In this document: positions 12,547-23,716 of the stretch, in pieces | Layout: each line of letters begins with the position of its first letter | Numbering within the stretch: the first letter of the stretch is position 1 | Source: Welwitschia mirabilis | Lineage: Eukaryota; Gnetophyta; Gnetopsida; Welwitschiales | NCBI GenBank assembly: GCA_051453625.1 | Contig: JBOZIK010000001.1 | Location: 78,486,285-78,550,284 of the forward strand | DNA length: 64,000 nt | Direction: 5' to 3' | The notes under the pieces: generated by a model | Databases searched by the model: none | The model's input: the letters and a program-made list of their open reading frames with translations, nothing else | What the model was told of the DNA's origin: nothing | Program-made: the position numbers and the translations under genes

Positions 12547-12560
12547 TGGCGCTAGAAGGA
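12547..12560 (+). promoter_or_regulatory. Primer binding site of the gypsy element
   Basis: TGGCGCTAGAAGGA starts four bases after the LTR end. Plant Tat and Athila elements prime from sites beginning TGGCGC; the exact tRNA cannot be named from this alone. Confidence 0.6.
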
Positions 12561-12659
12561 GGGCCCCTTGTATAGGCCTTTTATTATTTTCTTAACTATT
12601 TTTTGAATCATACTTGTTTTTTTGCTTTATCCTTACCTACCATCTTGTCACACAAGATA

Positions 12660-14600
12660 GCCATAATGTCAATGTTGATCCACAGGAAAAATCCTACATT
12701 TTTGAAGATGAGTACAAGATACTCATCCAACAATAAGCTTCAACCTTCACCTCTGACAAGCTTCGTGCCATGAATGATTATAGGAGTTATTAGGAAGACT
12801 ACTTGACCCATTCCATCTAAAGAATATGATAGTTAGTAATTAAAAAACTAGTACTCCTAGATGACAAGAACAAGGTTCCCCTTGAAGACCCCTTTTTCCA
12901 AAAATATGACGAAAACTAAGAGTCAGTAAATGAATAGGGTCATGACAAAAAACCTAAGACATCATAAAAATCTAGATCACAAATCTCGAAGAAGGATTAT
13001 GATGATGATATCTTGTTTGAATATGAAACCAATGATGAAGAACCATCTAAAGTTTAATAAATCAAAGACCAAAAACTACCAATTCAATTGACTAAATTCT
13101 ATGGGAGGCCATTAATGACATTAAACGAGGCCTCCAAACCAAAAACAATAGCTTGATATGGACTTTGACGATACACTGATCCATCCTTCTGTCCATTGTA
13201 AAGTTATCTTGCCTAACGAAATGCCTAATTTTAAAAAATTTACAGTTGTCAAAGATCCTGTNNNNNNNNNNNNNNNNNNNNNNNNNNNNNNNNNNNNNNN
13301 NNNNNNNNNNNNNNNNNNNNNNNNNNNNNNNNNNNNNNNNNNNNNNNNNNNNNNNNNNNNNAAGTTATCTTGCCTAACGAAATGCCTAATTTTAAAAAAT
13401 TTACAGCTGTCAAAGATCCTGTTATTTATGTTAGATACTTTATGCACTCCTATCACATGTAGAACATAGAGTAAAACACTATATGTCATCTATTTTATCG
13501 ATCTCTTTAACAGCAAGCACTTAAAGGGTATCATCGCTTGCTAACTCATTCTATCGTGACAATAAAATAACTTTTCGAAATGTTTGTTCAACATTACTCA
13601 ATCAACATAACAAAATAAATGATCCTATACTCATTAAAAACCATGAGATAATAAGTTAGTGAAACCATTCAAGACTATGCTCGACAGTGAAGGGTTACTG
13701 CCTTGCAATTAGAAACCCTAATTACAAACTCTAATATGGCATATCTCTTCACTAAATTGTGCATTCCATACATCTCTAAACATTTCAGGATGATGCAAGC
13801 ATTTAAAACATTTGAACAAGCTATCACATTGGCAAGAAGAATTAAAGTCATAGGTAGAAAAAAAGGTGCCATCAAATATGGTAACACTTCACAAGATGAA
13901 TCGATTAAAAAAATAATAACAATAATAACAAAGCGAACAATTCAAAGAATTAGCAATATTCGATCAGACTTCTCAACCAACTCAACCTCCTCAACCAAGT
14001 TATTCACCTCAACCAATCATTAGTCTAATTATATAATAAGCACATCCTCAATCTCCTTTTCCTTCAAATGCATTTTCCTTTCAACCAGTTGTGGGACAAT
14101 CTTATTTCCCACCTCAATAACTAAAAAGCTTTTAATAAACATCACCAACTCAATAACAACAACTTCAACTACCTTAATAATCTCCTCAAACACAACAACA
14201 ACCTTGCACTACTCAAAACTAGAACCAGAATCAATTTCAAAACCAAAACTCAATTCAAAGACCTAGAAGGAACTTCACTAGGTTAGAAATACCTTTGATA
14301 AAAATTCTTTCCATCTTACTATAAAAGGGGATAATTCAACTACCTCCAATTAGGAAAAAAGATTCAAATGCACCTAAACCTAAGAGCTATAATATATCGA
14401 AGTACTACGAATACTACAAGATTAGGGGACATCACACTGAAAACTATTTTAACTTGAAACACATTATCTAAGATATCATTGAAAAAAAAAACATTAAATT
14501 TAACATGATCCTCATAGCTGCAAATAAACAGCTCAAGATCTATAATAATCCTTTTCCTACTCAAGCCTCTACATCATAGATACTACACAATGTGGTGATT
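12660..14600 (+). pseudogene. gypsy gag, degenerate
   Basis: The capsid part is readable in pieces: FDDTLIHPSVHCKVILPNEM near 13160, MPNFKKFT..VKDPVIYVRYFMHSY across the gap at 13262-13361, then SETIQDYARQ and LFTKLCIPYISKHF at 13660-13790. It is followed by a glutamine/proline-rich linker (13990-14280) and a decayed knuckle, YYEYYKIRGHHTENYFNLKH near 14400, in which expected cysteines read as tyrosine. The wording matches Tat-type gag. Multiple stops and frame changes are present, and 61 bp are repeated on the two sides of the gap. Confidence 0.7.
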
Positions 14601-14849
14601 TAAGATGACAACACTCCTTATGTAATTTGAGTAATCCAAGATCAACCATCAAAATCATTAGAATGAATCATCCAAGAAAACAAGTAAAAGCTACAATGAT
14701 TGGTTTAGATAAAATATGCTCAAAGTTGATCTACTCCTTGACCACATGCTTAATTACAATCACATACCTTTAAAGCAGAGGAAGCGCATAACTATCTATC
14801 TTCATTGATAAAAAACTTTGAACATCATAGATAAACTTTTAAAAAATTA

Positions 14850-15880
14850 TGTGAGAAATTCTTAACATTAAAAGTACCCTTTCAATAAGAACCTAGTTTA
14901 AATCAAGTAGATGTTCAAAAAAATGATGAGAATCATGAATTCATCCAATTTAAACCTAAATAAATCTCATTCACTTCTAGGAATACAATAATCACTGAAC
15001 CACCCTATATTTTAGTACACATTAGATATACTAAAGTAGCTAAAGACTTTTTTGATTGTGGAGCTGAATTAAACATCATTAGATCATCTTACTTGGATAA
15101 ACTTAGCCTGAAACATCTATTAGATTCAAAGAAAAGTATAACAATTAGAGTTTTTNNNNNNNNNNNNNNNNNNNNNNNNNNNNNNNNNNNNNNNNNNNNN
15201 NNNNNNNNNNNNNNNNNNNNNNNNNNNNNNNNNNNNNNNNNNNNNNNNNNNNNNNNNNNNNNNNNNNNNNNNNNNNNNNNNNNNNNNNNNNNNNNNNNNN
15301 NNNNNNNNNNNNNNNNNNNNNNNNNNNNNNNNNNNNNNNNNNNNNNNNNNNNNNNNNNNNNNNNNNNNNNNNNNNNNNNNNNNNNNNNNNNNNNNNNNNN
15401 NNNNNNNNNNNNNNNNNGAAAATGCCTCTGAAATAAGAACCTACTTCAAACCAAGTAAATGTTCAGAAAAACAATGAGGATTATGAAGTGATTCAATTCA
15501 ATTTTAACTTGAAGAAATCTCATCCATTTCTAGTAAAATAATAATCATTGAACCACCCTACATTTCGGTAAACATTGAATCTACTAAAGTAGCTAGAGCC
15601 TTTGTCGATTATGGGATTGAATTGAATGTCATTAGATCATTCTATCTAGATAAACTTAACTTGCAACATCTACTAAATTCAAAAAAGAGTGTAACAGTTA
15701 GAGGTTTCAACGATTGTGAAGATAAATCCAAGGGAATAGTCACTTTACTAGTAGAGGTAGCTCAAAAAGTCAAGGATACCAAATTTAATATAATTGATAA
15801 TGCTGTAGTGTTTAATTTACTTCTAGGCCATCCTTGGATCATGGATACAGGGGAAATTATATCATTACCCTATTAAAAGA
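14850..15880 (+). pseudogene. gypsy aspartic protease region, present as two diverged copies around a gap
   Basis: Copy one (about 14870-15155) and copy two (15418-15876) share ELN(I/V)IRS, LDKL.L.HLL.SKKS.T.R and the sequence before them, differing at roughly a fifth of positions by eye; 262 N lie between. Copy two extends to FNLLLGHPWIMDTG, equivalent to the LLGRPW motif of retroviral-type proteases. The catalytic triplet DTG/DSG expected near FFDCGAELN (copy one) and FVDYGIELN (copy two) reads DCG and DYG, so neither copy is likely to be active. Confidence 0.65.
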
Positions 15881-17099
15881 TAAAATTTATCAGATCAAAG
15901 ATTTCAGTGCCACTAGAAAAAAATCATACAGTGGCAAATGTCAAGGCACGATCTTAAGCATTTCCCTCATCATCAGACAAATAAATCATACCATTCTTGC
16001 ACTTCGAACATGATCCTGTAGACCTCATATACTTAAGGTCTCACAAATTCTTGATGCACAACTTTTGGATTCAAGATGAACTCCATTTCTTCTTGATGAT
16101 TTTGCTATTAGCTTGTGATCATTTTTCCGATATAAATCTTCATCAAAAATAACAAAAAATCAAAAAATAATAATAATAAGGATATGTTTTCAACATTTCA
16201 CCTTTTTGAATTCTTTAGTCTTGAGTAGTCTATTTATGCTTNNNNNNNNNNNNNNNNNNNNNNNNNNNNNNNNNNNNNNNNNNNNNNNNNNNNNNNNNNN
16301 NNNNNNNNNNNNNNNNNNNNNNNNNNNNNNNNNNNNNNNNNNNNNNNNNNNNNNNNNNNNNNNNNNNNNNNNNNNNNNNNNNNNNNNNNNNNNNNNNNNN
16401 NNNNNNNNNNNNNNNNNNNNNNNNNNNNNNNNNNNNNNNNNNNNNNNNNNNNNNNNNNNNNNNNNNNNNNNNNNNNNNNNNNNNNNNNNNNNNNNNNNNN
16501 NNNNNNNNNNNNNNNNNNNNNNNNNNNNNNNNNNNNNNNNNNNNNNNNNNNNNNNNNNNNNNNNNNNNNNNNNNNNNNNNNNNNNNNNNNNNNNNNNNNN
16601 NNNNNNNNNNNNNNNNNNNNNNNNNNNNNNNNNNNNNNNNNNNNNNNNNNNNNNNNNNNNNNNNNNNNNNNNNNNNNNNNNNNNNNNNNNNNNNNNNNNN
16701 NNNNNNNNNNNNNNNNNNNNNNNNNNNNNNNNNNNNNNNNNNNNNNNNNNNNNNNNNNNNNNNNNNNNNNNNNNNNNNNNNNNNNNNNNNNNNNNNNNNN
16801 NNNNNNNNNNNNNNNNNNNNNNNNNNNNNNNNNNNNNNNNNNNNNNNNNNNNNNNNNNNNNNNNNNNNNNNNNNNNNNNNNNNNNNNNNNNNNNNNNNNN
16901 NNNNNNNNNNNNNNNNNNNNNNNNNNNNNNNNNNNNNNNNNNNNNNNNNNNNAAATGTGAAATCATTCTTAGTAAAACAATAAGACATTAAAACATATGA
17001 TTTTCAACTAGATCCTAACAATCAAGAAAGGTCACTCAAAATCAACTAGTGTTTACCATAAGAAGTTAAATCAAAACTCAAAATTATGTTATTATCTAA

Positions 17100-18834
17100 C
17101 AAAGACACATTCGCTTAGAAATACAAAGATATGTCAGGCATTGGTAAGTCAATCATCATGCATAACATCATTTTAAAACCAAATTCAACCCCAGTGAAAC
17201 AGAAGATTAAAAAACTTAGCCCTCATTTTGCATTGGTAGTAAAAGAAGACTTAGAATGTCTTCTAATTGCAAGATTCATTAGACTAGTTAACTACTCAAA
17301 CTGGTTATCAAACATGGTAGTTGTTCCAAATAATAAAGGTTAAATTAGGATCTATGTCGATTACTAAGACTTGAATAAGGCAACTCTAAAAGATGATTAT
17401 CCTTTACTGAATATTGACATTTTGGTAGACAACATAGTTGGCTATGACCTTCTATCCTTCATGGATGTTTATTCAAGTTATAATCAGATATTTATCAATC
17501 TTGAAGATCAATACAAAACTACCTTTAGAACATCCTAGGTACTTTTCTATTATGTCATGATGCCTTTTGGACTGAATAATGCTGGTGTAACATACCAAAG
17601 AGCGATGACCCACATATTTCACAACTTGATACATCACAACATAGAAGATTATGTTGATGTCATAGTCAAATCAAAGATAGTAGATGATCATCCAACCGAT
17701 TTGAAATAATTTTTCAAGTAAGCAAGATGATACGATTTACGACTCAACCAAAAGAAATGTGTTTTCAATGTGCCATTGGGAAAACTTTTAGGTTTTATGA
17801 CTTCAAAATGAGGAATACAAATAGATTCAAANNNNNNNNNNAGCAATTACTGACACGTCATCACCATGTAATTTGAAATAATTACATAGTATCTAAGGTA
17901 TGCTATAAGATATACATTGATTCATTTCAACTTTGATAAATCAATGTGAACCTTTCATGCATTTACTTAAGAAAGACAACCAATTCAAATGGGATGACAA
18001 TTGCTAAAAGGATTTCAATAAGATTAAAGAATACTTGACATCCACCCCTATCTTAAGTCTGCGTAAGCTTGATCAACCCTTTTACCTTTACCTTATGTAT
18101 ACACCGCCATCACTTAGTGTAATNNNNNNNNNNNNNNNNNNNNNNNNNNNNNNNNNNNNNNNNNNNNNNNNNNNNNNNNNNNNNNNNNNNNNNNNNNNNN
18201 NNNNNNNNNNNNNNNNNNNNNNNCAATTGCTAAAAGGATTTCAATAAGATTAAAGAATACTTGACATCCACCCCTATCTTAAGTCTGCGTAACCTTGATC
18301 AACCCTTTTACCTTTACCTTATGTATACACCGCCATCACTTAGTGTAATGATTTTTCAATGAGATGAATTACACTAAGATTACCCGATTTCTTACATCAG
18401 TAGAATACTTTATCAGTATGAGAAAAATTACACTGAAGCAGAAAAAGCATGTCTGAGTTTAATCTTTGCTTTACAGAATTTTTGCCACTATATGGTAANN
18501 NNNNNNNNNNNNNNNNNNNNNNNNNNNNNNNNNNNNNNNNNNNNNNNNNNNNNNNNNNNNNNNNNNNNNNNNNNNNNNNNNNNNNNNNNNNNNNNNNNGC
18601 ATGTCTGAGTTTAATCTTTGCTTTACAGAATTTTTGCCACTATATGGTAATAAATAAAACAATTGTGATCAATAATCAGAATTTACTCAAATACTTACTT
18701 AACTATTCTACTGAAAGTTCTTGTCTAATAAAGTAGGCATTAATTCTCACTGAATTTAACTTGGAATTTCAATCCCAAAAATTCATTAAAGGTAAATGCA
18801 TAATTGAACAAATAGCAAATCTACCTGTACAAAC
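17100..18834 (+). pseudogene. gypsy reverse transcriptase and RNase H, catalytic Asp missing
   Basis: RT runs from about 17160 (KPNSTPVKQKIKKLSP) through VDY.DLNKATLKDDYPLLNI, LSFMDVYSSYNQI (motif A Asp present) and MPFGLNNAGVTYQRAM to EDYVDVIVKSK at about 17647-17680. The usual YVDD-V here reads YVD-V: one Asp codon is absent. RNase H follows (YEKNYTEAEKACLSLIFALQNF near 18400-18490, then NLEFQSQKFIKGKCII near 18760). Stops occur at several places, for example after NNKG at 17341 and at 17536. Three 100-N gaps and one 10-N gap interrupt it, two of them flanked by the same sequence twice. RNase H ends at the 100-N gap 18835-18934. Confidence 0.8.
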
Positions 18835-19015
18835 NNNNNNNNNNNNNNNNNNNNNNNNNNNNNNNNNNNNNNNNNNNNNNNNNNNNNNNNNNNNNNNNNN
18901 NNNNNNNNNNNNNNNNNNNNNNNNNNNNNNNNNNTTAATAATCATTTCCTTTTTTTGTAACCAACCCACTAACTCTATTAACTCAATAACTGTATAGAAT
19001 ATTTTACATGTTAAC

Positions 19016-20479
19016 AATCAAAAGGAGAGGGAAGTGCATGATACACTCGTTCCTCCATCTTAGCTAGCTATCTTTTGATAGCACTCCTCCATGGTTGTAC
19101 CAATAAAGCCAAGCCTCATCGAATCTGCTATTCCAAATCCAAAGATAATAGATTTATGGCTTTGAACACACAACCGAATCATCTCTTTTTACTTGGATAG
19201 TTAAATGCTCAAGACACAATAGACGTTAAAAAAAAAAGTGATGCACATCAGAGGATAGAGGAGAACAACATCAAAAACAAGTGCAGAAGGACGAACGAGA
19301 ATCGTCAGAGGTGAGACAAACATAGGGAGATGGTGAAACAGGTAGAATACCAGTCAAATGACAATGCATTAGGGAGATCAGAGGTGCAAGAGCAAGGAAG
19401 AAGAAAGAAATCATTGATACACGGGGCACTAAGACTCAACAAATTCAAACATAGGGTGGAAGAGAGAATGAAGTCAGATGCATCATAGAGAAAAACCTCT
19501 TAATAGAATGAACACAGGAAGGAGATAGCAAGAAATGCCAAGAAACAAACGCTAGATGCAAAAATAGATGCGCATCGAGGGAAAGCTAGAGGATGGGGAG
19601 AGCAACATAAGGGGAAGTAAAGACAAGGGGAGACATACAACGTGAGGATAACAGAGAAAGGGGAAGCTCAAGAAACACAACAGAGGACACCAGACAGAAC
19701 AACCCGCAGAGGATAAGGGTGATCACAGAGGAGGAACAGGGATAGAGAAATTAGATGCATACCATCACTGAACAAAAGATTTAGCCAAGAAGAGACAGTA
19801 GATCAAATAAAACGACAGAGGCACATCGCAGAACACAAGAGATGAAAAGGGAAAAACAACAAACAGACATCAAGAAGAATAAGAGCAAACAAAGTTCATT
19901 TATAAGTGCACATTCAAGAACTCCAAGTTTCTATTTTTCTTTGTTGTTATGATCTAATTCAAGTCTATATATGTTCTATAAAGGAATTGGCCATTTTATG
20001 AAAGAAAACAAAGAATTACTTTAAAATATGTTTTCTTTTTAGGGGGATGATTCATATCTTTCTTGAAATTCTAAAGTAAGATATAATAAAGAAAAATTAT
20101 ATAGAATGAGTTTTCTTATTTTTCTTATCTTTGTGTATTCGAATGAGTTTCATACAAATAGTTAAGGAAACATCAATGGTGTTTTATATGTAATATGTAT
20201 GGGCATTATCTTTTATTAGTTAATCTAAAACATACACAAATTTTAAAACTTTTCTTTTCTTTAAACTCATTAAAATTTTGGATTTTATCACACCCTTTGC
20301 AAGTTGTGTGACTATTATATTCACATGATTTTCTTTAACCTCAATTACATCTCAAGGTTACACTCTTAGGATTTTTGTCAATTTTAATTTTTAAATCGAC
20401 ATTGAATCTTAAATAAAAGATAGGGACACCATACAACAAAATCACAATTAACATAGCATTACAAAAAATAACCATAATA
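19016..20479 (+). repeat. 3' LTR of the gypsy element
   Basis: Pairs with 10778-12542. It begins around the purine-rich AATCAAAAGGAGAGGGA, which may be or overlap the polypurine tract, and ends ..CCATAATA. It is about 300 bp shorter than the 5' LTR, mostly from the missing stretch near its start, a second missing piece inside the first half and the nominal gap in the 5' copy. Confidence 0.8.
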
Positions 20480-22289
20480 GGTACATTAGGTTTTTTCCCC
20501 TCTATTTTTTTGTCAGTTTGAAACTCTAATCAGGTTTTACGATTACTAAAAAAGCAAGAAACTATGAGATCTTTAACTTATCAAAGAGAAAATTTTGAGT
20601 TCATGTTTAAGCAAGATGTCTAAGTTAAAGGCTTTTTTCCCCTCTTGGATTTGTATCATTTCTTCCTACATTTTAATAGAAACTCTAAAGCTTTAGTTAG
20701 AGCTTTAGTAGTCATTCAAATGGTCAACTTGACCTCAAGTATATTTAAATTTTCTAAAGTTGAAGTCATCACAGAAGGTGTTAAAGAAATTAGCTTTTCT
20801 GCATTTTTCTTTTTTCTTTTTATTTTGCCACTGTGAATGATTTGTGTATCTCATATTTTATCACTAGTGGACCTTTGGGGATGGTCTCAATTGGGACCCG
20901 CAAATTTATGTTGTTATCTAATCTTTCAGTTCAAAATACTTGACGCGTTGTTAATACTCTCTCCCCTGAAGCATCCTCTCTAAAATGTGTATGACTATTT
21001 TCATATCATTTAATTATTTTGGATAGATTTTCTAGATCTTGAGCCTCACTCAAGATCATTGCACTTATTCCTAGATCTTTGTACTCTGAGCTTCTTAAGA
21101 ACTAGTATCATATTGATTCAAGACAAAAGCAAGTTAAGATAATTTTTAAGAGTAGAAAAATGCACTGCCCTATATAACCCTCACCTATCCTTTAAATACA
21201 ACATTATTCTAAAATGCGCCTTCTAAGAAGGCTACCATGTTTTGTTGTTTCTTCACTAGCTGAGTCATGTGAAGTTGTGCATGACTTGATCTTCCTCCTT
21301 ATCGTATGTAATGGGCAAGTTGATTTGTGTTAACCTCATGTAAAAGAAGATGTTGAAGCTAATGAGAAAGTTAATACCAAGGCTGCGGATGAGGTAGGTT
21401 TCTTTATTGTTCTATTAGTTATGAACAAGCTCATGCTATAATGTGGGCCTGGAATTTAAGAGGCACTTAAAATCATGTAAAAAAAAAAGTAAGCTAAGTT
21501 TGCTTGATCTAACCATAGAACAAAATAGCAAATGACTTATTATTTTCCTAACTAGATTAACATTAGCTTAATGGTCTCAAGATTTTTTTTTTAAAAATTC
21601 TAGCATCAACTTATTTTGAATTGAGAGCTAAAAATTCAGAATGTTAAATCTCAGGAATGAAATGTGTAGAAAGTCTTAGGAAATGCAATGTGGACAATCA
21701 AAACTACAAACAATATCATAGTGAACTGAGGTATAAAATAATTGATTACATAAATGGTAATAGACAACAGAAATGATGAAAATACACTATTTTAACATAT
21801 AAATTAAAACAGACAACCAAAGTTAAGTCTCAAAATAATAAGAAAATACACACATAGTATCCTTTATAATATTTCTTTACTTTGTAATTATTTTATTTAT
21901 TGAAGATGGATATTAAAGGTTACTTAACAAAACTTTAATAATATAAGATGTGTTTAATAACAATATTAAATATCTTTGACTTATTGATAGTAGATTGCTT
22001 ATGGCAACTATATTCTAATAGGTAGGAACCTTGTTAAATATCTTCTAATAGGCAAGGATTGTAAACTTTATGCCCTTCAAATCAAGTAGAGGGATGCATT
22101 TGATGTTGGTCATGTGCTTTTAATTTAATTTGGTTGAACTCTTACAATAGGATCTTTGCTTGAATGGTTTAAGACTGTACATGTATTTGAGGTGTTGCAA
22201 GCAGGTAAAATTATACATTTTTTTTTTCACATGTCATAGGTAATGTTGAATGCAAAACTAATAGAATAGTTAGAGGTAACATCCTATAT
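20480..22289. other. Non-coding stretch, nothing recognised
   Basis: I see no conserved protein motif, RNA gene or clear repeat boundary here. The only open frame of any size (20645-20836) is short and of biased T-rich composition. Confidence 0.5.
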
Positions 22290-23235
22290 CTTGTGTATGA
22301 TAATGTATTTTACTATATGGATTATGATATATAATATTATATTACCTTATGTCATATTATAATATGTTATATAACATCATATTATATTATAATATAATAT
22401 ACATTACATTATATTATATTATATTATATAAAATCATATGTTATATTACAGTATCTTGTATTATACAATATCATATTATTTTACATTTATAGTATTTTAT
22501 TATATCACATATCAGTTATACTATTTTACATAATAATATAATTGTAGTATATATGGTATATTGCCTTATATAACATTGCATGTATAATGCAATATATTGC
22601 ATATGTATTGGATTATATTATATCACACAATAGGTATAATATTATATTATTTTATATTTGGTTATTCCATAAGGTTACACACATTATAATATGTGTGTGT
22701 GTATATATATATAATATTATGATAATATTATATTATATCATGATTATATTGTCTTACATTTTATAATGTATGGCAAGTATAATGTATTGTTTCGCATATA
22801 TACCATAACATATTTTATTATGTTATTTTATATACATAAATATTAAATTATACCATGATTATAATATGTTAGATTATATTACTATATCCTATATTATACC
22901 ATATCATATTAAATCATATTCTTATAATATGCATTATATTATCTTATATTAAATTATGTTAGTGTATATGGTAATTTTGCTTAATATTGTATTTTACTAA
23001 TTAGGTCATTTCATGTGCATAATATTACACTATATTCTATTATATAATATACACAATAATAGGATATTTTATACTATGTTACTTTACTATATCATATTGT
23101 ATACTATATTATATTATACTATGTTACCTTATGTCATACCATATTTTATTATATACTATATCATAGTAAGTACATTGCTTGTATATTAAATCACCTAATA
23201 GGACACATATAATAGTACTTTATATTATGTTAGCA
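22290..23235. repeat. AT-rich low-complexity block of degenerate TATAT/ATATTA units
   Basis: About 0.95 kb made almost only of A and T, with recurring TATATTAT, ATATAATAT and TTATATTA words and isolated GC bases, including a short (TG)n-(TA)n run near 22692-22710. The words are not in a fixed period, so this is a decayed simple repeat rather than a satellite. Confidence 0.8.
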
Positions 23236-23549
23236 TTACATGTATATACATCATAAAGCAAAACATGATGCATAATCGAGAATAGGATAATGTTAGAAGT
23301 AAATTCATGGTAAGATAAATGTTTAGATAAAATTAAATATTTATNNNNNNNNNNNNNNNNNNNNNNNNNNNNNNNNNNNNNNNNNNNNNNNNNNNNNNNN
23401 NNNNNNNNNNNNNNNNNNNNNNNNNNNNNNNNNNNNNNNNNNNNCACAATGTTCACTTTCCTATTTATTCTTATCATTATGACATTAAAGCCTTTTCCAA
23501 CCATTGTGCTTAAAGACAACAAATTTTTACTTTTATCTTAGGATGTACT

Positions 23550-23716
23550 ACATGTCTTTTAAATGAAATCCCTTTGCTCCATCACAAAGGTTCATTATAG
23601 GTGCACATGTCGCTCAAATGGAATCCCCTTACTCCATCTAAAAATTTCATGATATGTACAACATTTCTCTTCAATGGAATTCTCATGCTTTATCTATAAG
23701 TTTCATTTGCATAGTT
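23550..23716 (+). repeat. Three imperfect tandem units of about 55 bp
   Basis: Units start at about 23550, 23605 and 23660, each with ACAT(G/T)T..CT, AATG(A/G)AAT(C/T)C, a CTCCATC/CTTTATC word and a TTCAT word. Divergence is high. No gene is visible around them. Confidence 0.55.

Larger units (their letters stand above)
10778..20479 (+). mobile_element. Tat-like Ty3/gypsy retrotransposon with both LTRs
   Basis: Two direct repeats (10778-12542 and 19016-20479) flank a primer-site-like TGGCGCTAGAAGGA and frames in the order gag, protease, RT, RNase H, all on the plus strand. The RT and RNase H wording (DLNKATLKDDYPLLNIDILVDN, MPFGLNNAGVTYQRAM, YTEAEKACLSL) is that of the plant Tat lineage. No integrase is seen between RNase H (ending near 18834) and the 3' LTR, where a 100-N gap sits. 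All frames have stops. Seven gaps lie inside; several are flanked by duplicated sequence. No clear target-site duplication was found at the approximate ends. Confidence 0.85.

Noticed and set aside
20645-20836. Short open frame after the gypsy 3' LTR, possibly a host exon
   Set aside because: No motif, phenylalanine-rich tail from a T-run, no supporting splice sites.
22692-22712. (TG)n-(TA)n run considered as a regulatory Z-DNA site
   Set aside because: Too short, and embedded in degenerate AT sequence; a small microsatellite is enough to explain it.
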